Origin: JABMRP01 sp964444795
Lineage (GTDB): Bacteria; Planctomycetota; Planctomycetia; Pirellulales; Thermoguttaceae
DNA: 9,775 nucleotides
Direction: 5' to 3'
Assembly: GCA_964444795.1 (NCBI GenBank)
Contig: CAYUIQ010000296.1
Span: 1 to 9,775 of the forward strand
In this document: positions 7,554 to 9,775 of the stretch, piece after piece
Layout of the letters: every line of letters starts with the position of its first letter
How positions within the stretch are numbered: position 1 is the first letter of the stretch
The notes under the pieces: generated by a model
Told to the model about the DNA's origin: nothing
Databases searched by the model: none
The model's input: the letters and a program-made list of their open reading frames with translations, nothing else
Made by a program: the position numbers and the translations under genes

Positions 7554-8489
7554 ATGACACTTCTGTATTCCCGGCCGTGTTTCTTGAACCACGAGACGGG
7601 CCCCCACCCCGAGTCGGCCGACCGAATCCGCCAAATCCCCGGCCGGCTCGAACAGGCCGGGTTTACGGAGAAATGCACCCAGCCACAATGGGAATCAGCA
7701 ACCCCTCGCCGGATGGGTCCTATTCACACGACGGGCTATGCATCGGAAGTGTGGTCGCTGGCTAAATCGGGGGGAGGATACCTGGACGGCGATACGGTTG
7801 TCAGCCCGGCCTCCTATGAGGTGGCGCTCCGGGCGGTCGGGGCCGTTTGCGACGCAACCGAGCGAATTGTCCGCGGAGAGGACACCCGCGCACTGTGCCT
7901 GGTTCGGCCACCGGGGCATCACGCCCTGGTCAATCACGGCATGGGCTTCTGCTTGTTCAACAACGTGGCGGTGGGTGCCAAAGTTGCCGTCGAAGAACTC
8001 CAGCTCGATCGCGTCCTGATCGTCGATTGGGACATCCATCATGGCAACGGCACGCAGGCCGCATTCTGGGCGGACGCTCGGGTCGGTTTCCTTTCCATCC
8101 ACCGCTGGCCTTTCTATCCCGGCACCGGCGACAGGGACGAGACGGGCGAGGGCGCGGCAGCGGGAACCACGCTCAACGTGCCCGTGTCGATGGGTATCTC
8201 CCGGCGGGAGTACCACGACTGTTTCCGCGACGCCCTGGAGAAAATGGCCGCCAAAATGCGCCCGCAGATGATCTTCATCAGCGCCGGGTTCGACTCCCAC
8301 CGTCTCGATCCGGTTGGTTCCCTGGGGCTGGAGACCGAGGACTTCGCCACGCTGACCCGGGCGGTCCTTGACGTGGCGGCCGTTCATGCCGAGGGCCGAG
8401 TGGCAAGCGTGCTGGAGGGAGGGTATAATCCGGAGATCATGGCCGACTGCGTCGAGACGCACTTGGGTGAGTTGATCGGAGATTCCTGA
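7554..8489 (+). CDS. Class II histone-deacetylase-like amidohydrolase
   Basis: A full 311-residue member of the HDAC / acetylpolyamine amidohydrolase family, zinc enzymes that remove acetyl groups from amines. Family marks are in order: HETGPHPE near the N-terminus, the catalytic His pair His122-His123 in RPPGHHA, GFCLFNN (131-137), zinc ligands Asp160 and His162 in DWDIHHGNGT, SIHRWPFYPGTG (181-192), the third ligand Asp247 in SAGFDSH, and Tyr291 in LEGGY, the tyrosine that steadies the transition state. All catalytic residues are present, so the enzyme should be active. IHRWPFYPGTG and EGGY point to the class II / HDAH-like branch. There is no signal peptide, so it is cytoplasmic. Bacterial members act on small acetylated amines, acetylpolyamines or protein lysines; the sequence does not tell which. 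A promoter and a good ribosome binding site precede it. Confidence 0.93.
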   Translation: MTLLYSRPCFLNHETGPHPESADRIRQIPGRLEQAGFTEKCTQPQWESATPRRMGPIHTTGYASEVWSLAKSGGGYLDGDTVVSPASYEVALRAVGAVCDATERIVRGEDTRALCLVRPPGHHALVNHGMGFCLFNNVAVGAKVAVEELQLDRVLIVDWDIHHGNGTQAAFWADARVGFLSIHRWPFYPGTGDRDETGEGAAAGTTLNVPVSMGISRREYHDCFRDALEKMAAKMRPQMIFISAGFDSHRLDPVGSLGLETEDFATLTRAVLDVAAVHAEGRVASVLEGGYNPEIMADCVETHLGELIGDS

Positions 8490-8522
8490 TGTGGCCCGGA
8501 TTATTCGCGAGCCGATAGTAAC

Positions 8523-8572
8523 CCGACGCGTAAGCGAGGGACGAACAACGAGTTCCCTCGCTTACGCTTCGG
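8523..8572. repeat. Long hairpin repeat, planctomycete dispersed type
   Basis: GCGTAAGCGAGGGA (8528-8541) and TCCCTCGCTTACGC (8554-8567) are a perfect 14-bp inverted repeat around a 12-base loop. After one mismatch, CCGA/TCGG adds four pairs, so 18 of 19 pair. It lies 33 bases past the deacetylase stop and 46 before the next start. There is no T-run, so it is not a typical intrinsic terminator. Its minus-strand translation contains NPKRKRG and PRLRVG, words I recall from spurious proteins across Pirellulales genomes, which suggests a multi-copy intergenic element. Confidence 0.75.
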
Positions 8573-8602
8573 ATTACGATGATACACTCCATCGCCAAAT
8601 GC

Positions 8603-8609
8603 AGGGGAG
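8603..8609 (+). promoter_or_regulatory. Ribosome binding site of the nucleoside hydrolase gene
   Basis: AGGGGAG ends 9 bases before the ATG at 8619, a good purine-rich site that supports this start together with the signal peptide that follows. Confidence 0.6.
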
Positions 8610-8618
8610 CTCTCTTCC

Positions 8619-9689
8619 ATGAATACCACGACAGACATCTTGCGCACGATGGGCCGGCCGGTGGTCGTCGGAATTCTTCTCTTGGCCGCTACACTGGCGC
8701 CGTATTCCGCAAGGCCGGCGATGGCCGAAACTCCCGATCCAGTGCGGCTCATTTTCGACACCGACATGGGCAACGACGTCGACGACGCGATGGCCTTGGC
8801 CGTGATCCACGCCTTGCAGAGTCGCGGAGAATGCGAGCTATTGGCCGTGACAGTGACCAAGGACAATCCGTACGCCGCCCCCTGTGTCGATCTACTCAAC
8901 ACGTTTTATCGGCGGGGTGACATTCCCATCGGCGTGGTTCGCGACGGGGTCACACGGCAGGACGGCAAGTACATCCGGCGTCTGACCACGGCCGAAGATG
9001 CAGGCCAGAAGCGTTATCCGCACGATCTGGCCAGCGGCCGCGACGCGCCGGAGGCGGTCGGCCTGTTACGAAAAACGTTGGCCGGGCAAGCGGACGGTTC
9101 GGTGGTCGTCGTGCAGGTGGGTTTCTCGACCAATCTGGCCCGGCTGTTGGACTCTCCGGCCGACGACGTCTCGCCGCTGGACGGCACCGCCCTGGTGCGG
9201 CGCAAGGTGCGTCTGCTTTCGATCATGGCCGGCGCCCACACGGAGGAACTCCAGCGGCGGCATTTCAAGGAGTACAACATCGTCCAGGACGTCGCCTCGG
9301 CCCGGGCGCTGCTGCACCGTTGGCCCACCCCGATCGTGGCCAGCGGCTGGGAGATCGGCAACGCGATCCAGCATCCGGCGGCCAGTATGCGAGAGGACTA
9401 CGGTTACGTCATGCATCATCCGCTGCGCGAGGCGTACGACTATTATCGCGGACTGGCGAACAACCAGCCGACGTTCGACCTGACCAGTGTGCTGTACGCG
9501 GTGCGCCCGACGCGCAATTACTTCACGCTTTCTCCGCCGGGACGTCTTGTCGTGGAAGACGACGGTTTTACGCGATTCAACGCTCAGTCCGGCGGCCCGC
9601 ATCGTTTCATGTCGGTCACGCCCGCGCAGATCGCCACGGTCCGCGAGGCCCTGGCCATGCTCTGCTCGCAACCGCCGGAGAAGAGGTAA
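8619..9689 (+). CDS. Secreted nucleoside hydrolase-like protein (IUNH fold)
   Basis: A 356-residue protein of the inosine-uridine nucleoside hydrolase family, which splits N-ribosidic bonds to give ribose and a base. A signal peptide (hydrophobic VVVGILLLAATLAPY, cleavage near PAMA-E at 36/37) sends it out of the cytoplasm, unlike the classic cytoplasmic enzymes. The calcium/ribose-binding signature DTDMGNDVDD is at 47-56 (Asp47, Asp49, Asp53, Asp55, Asp56). EYNIVQD (218-224) matches the family's E-[FY]-N-x-x-x-D ribose-binding segment, and FDLTSVLYAV (286-295) supplies Asp287 in place of the second calcium Asp. The residue before it, which is the catalytic His in classic enzymes, is Phe286. 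The protein may use another acid, act on other substrates, or be a secreted family branch. It follows the deacetylase gene by 129 bases with a hairpin repeat between, so co-transcription is uncertain. Confidence 0.88.
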   Translation: MNTTTDILRTMGRPVVVGILLLAATLAPYSARPAMAETPDPVRLIFDTDMGNDVDDAMALAVIHALQSRGECELLAVTVTKDNPYAAPCVDLLNTFYRRGDIPIGVVRDGVTRQDGKYIRRLTTAEDAGQKRYPHDLASGRDAPEAVGLLRKTLAGQADGSVVVVQVGFSTNLARLLDSPADDVSPLDGTALVRRKVRLLSIMAGAHTEELQRRHFKEYNIVQDVASARALLHRWPTPIVASGWEIGNAIQHPAASMREDYGYVMHHPLREAYDYYRGLANNQPTFDLTSVLYAVRPTRNYFTLSPPGRLVVEDDGFTRFNAQSGGPHRFMSVTPAQIATVREALAMLCSQPPEKR

Positions 9690-9692
9690 AGA

Positions 9693-9775
9693 TCAGTCGA
9701 GACATTGCTGCAGCATGAAGCCAATGGGTGCCTGGTGGTCGAGCGCGGCGAGCCCCCAGTACGCTAGCTGCTGGG
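9693..9775 (-). CDS. Possible C-terminus of a convergent gene (runs off the right edge)
   Basis: The minus strand is open from the right edge to a TGA at 9693-9695, giving 26 residues ending in APIGFMLQQCLD. Most codons end in G or C and the peptide looks protein-like, but it is too short to identify. It would lie three bases from the nucleoside hydrolase stop, tail to tail. A plus-strand frame from an ATG at 9715 is also open to the edge, so this call is tentative. Confidence 0.35.
   Translation of the reverse strand, partial: QQLAYWGLAALDHQAPIGFMLQQCLD

Noticed and set aside
7695..8462. A 255-codon minus-strand frame opposite the deacetylase gene
   Set aside because: The deacetylase has every family motif in the plus frame, so this is a shadow.
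8528..8567. Intrinsic (Rho-independent) terminator for the deacetylase gene
   Set aside because: The stem is strong, but no T-run follows on either strand, so it is listed as a repeat instead. It may still affect transcript ends.
8562..8588. Possible promoter TTACGC with TACACT before the nucleoside hydrolase
   Set aside because: The spacer is only 15 bases, the -35 match is poor and it overlaps the repeat arm; too weak to call.
8501..8902. A 133-codon minus-strand frame ending in NPKRKRGNSLFVPRLRVG
   Set aside because: It spans the hairpin repeat and the antisense of the nucleoside hydrolase N-terminus. This is the typical spurious protein created by the repeat, not a gene.
9755..9775. Inverted repeat CCCAG/CTGGG at the right edge
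   Set aside because: Only five pairs, cut by the window edge and probably inside a coding frame; expected by chance.

Overview
The window looks like a piece of a GC-rich planctomycete chromosome, most likely from the Pirellulales. This is inferred from family resemblance, not from a marker gene. The clues are a zinc-ribbon/GYF_2/membrane protein of planctomycete type, two exported HEAT-repeat proteins, secreted hydrolases, weak or absent Shine-Dalgarno sites at several starts, and a hairpin repeat whose spurious translation contains the word NPKRKRG, which I recall from many Pirellulales genomes. No tRNA, rRNA, transposase, phage gene or CRISPR array was seen.

Layout. Positions 3-1091 (+) hold a zinc ribbon, a long disordered Pro/Ala/Ser linker, a GYF_2 domain and one membrane helix; the start codon lies just upstream of the window. 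A gene-poor stretch of about 380 bases (1092-1470) precedes a secreted CocE/NonD-type serine hydrolase (1471-3267, +). Its 3' end overlaps the 3' end of the convergent gene by 36 bp. On the minus strand, two genes read leftward from 7269: an exported HEAT-like protein with Pro-rich ends (5863-7269), then a large HEAT-repeat lipoprotein (3232-5799). The 63-base gap between them suggests one operon. A 284-base divergent region (7270-7553) carries two outward-facing TTGACA boxes in mirror arrangement around a small palindrome. To its right are a class II histone-deacetylase-like amidohydrolase (7554-8489, +), a long perfect hairpin repeat (8523-8572), and a secreted nucleoside hydrolase (8619-9689, +). 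The last 80 bases may hold the C-terminus of another convergent minus-strand gene.

How the genes work together. Four products carry export signals (the hydrolase, the lipoprotein, the Pro-rich HEAT protein and the nucleoside hydrolase), so most of the window serves the periplasm or cell surface. The hydrolases and the deacetylase could each be catabolic, but nothing ties them into one pathway. The tandem HEAT-repeat pair is the only set that looks like a functional unit, and its role is unknown. I see no convincing new defence or mobile system. The most interesting signals are the dispersed-type hairpin, the mirror-image divergent promoter region, the HEAT pair, the overlapping convergent tail of the hydrolase, and the Phe in place of the usual catalytic His in the nucleoside hydrolase.
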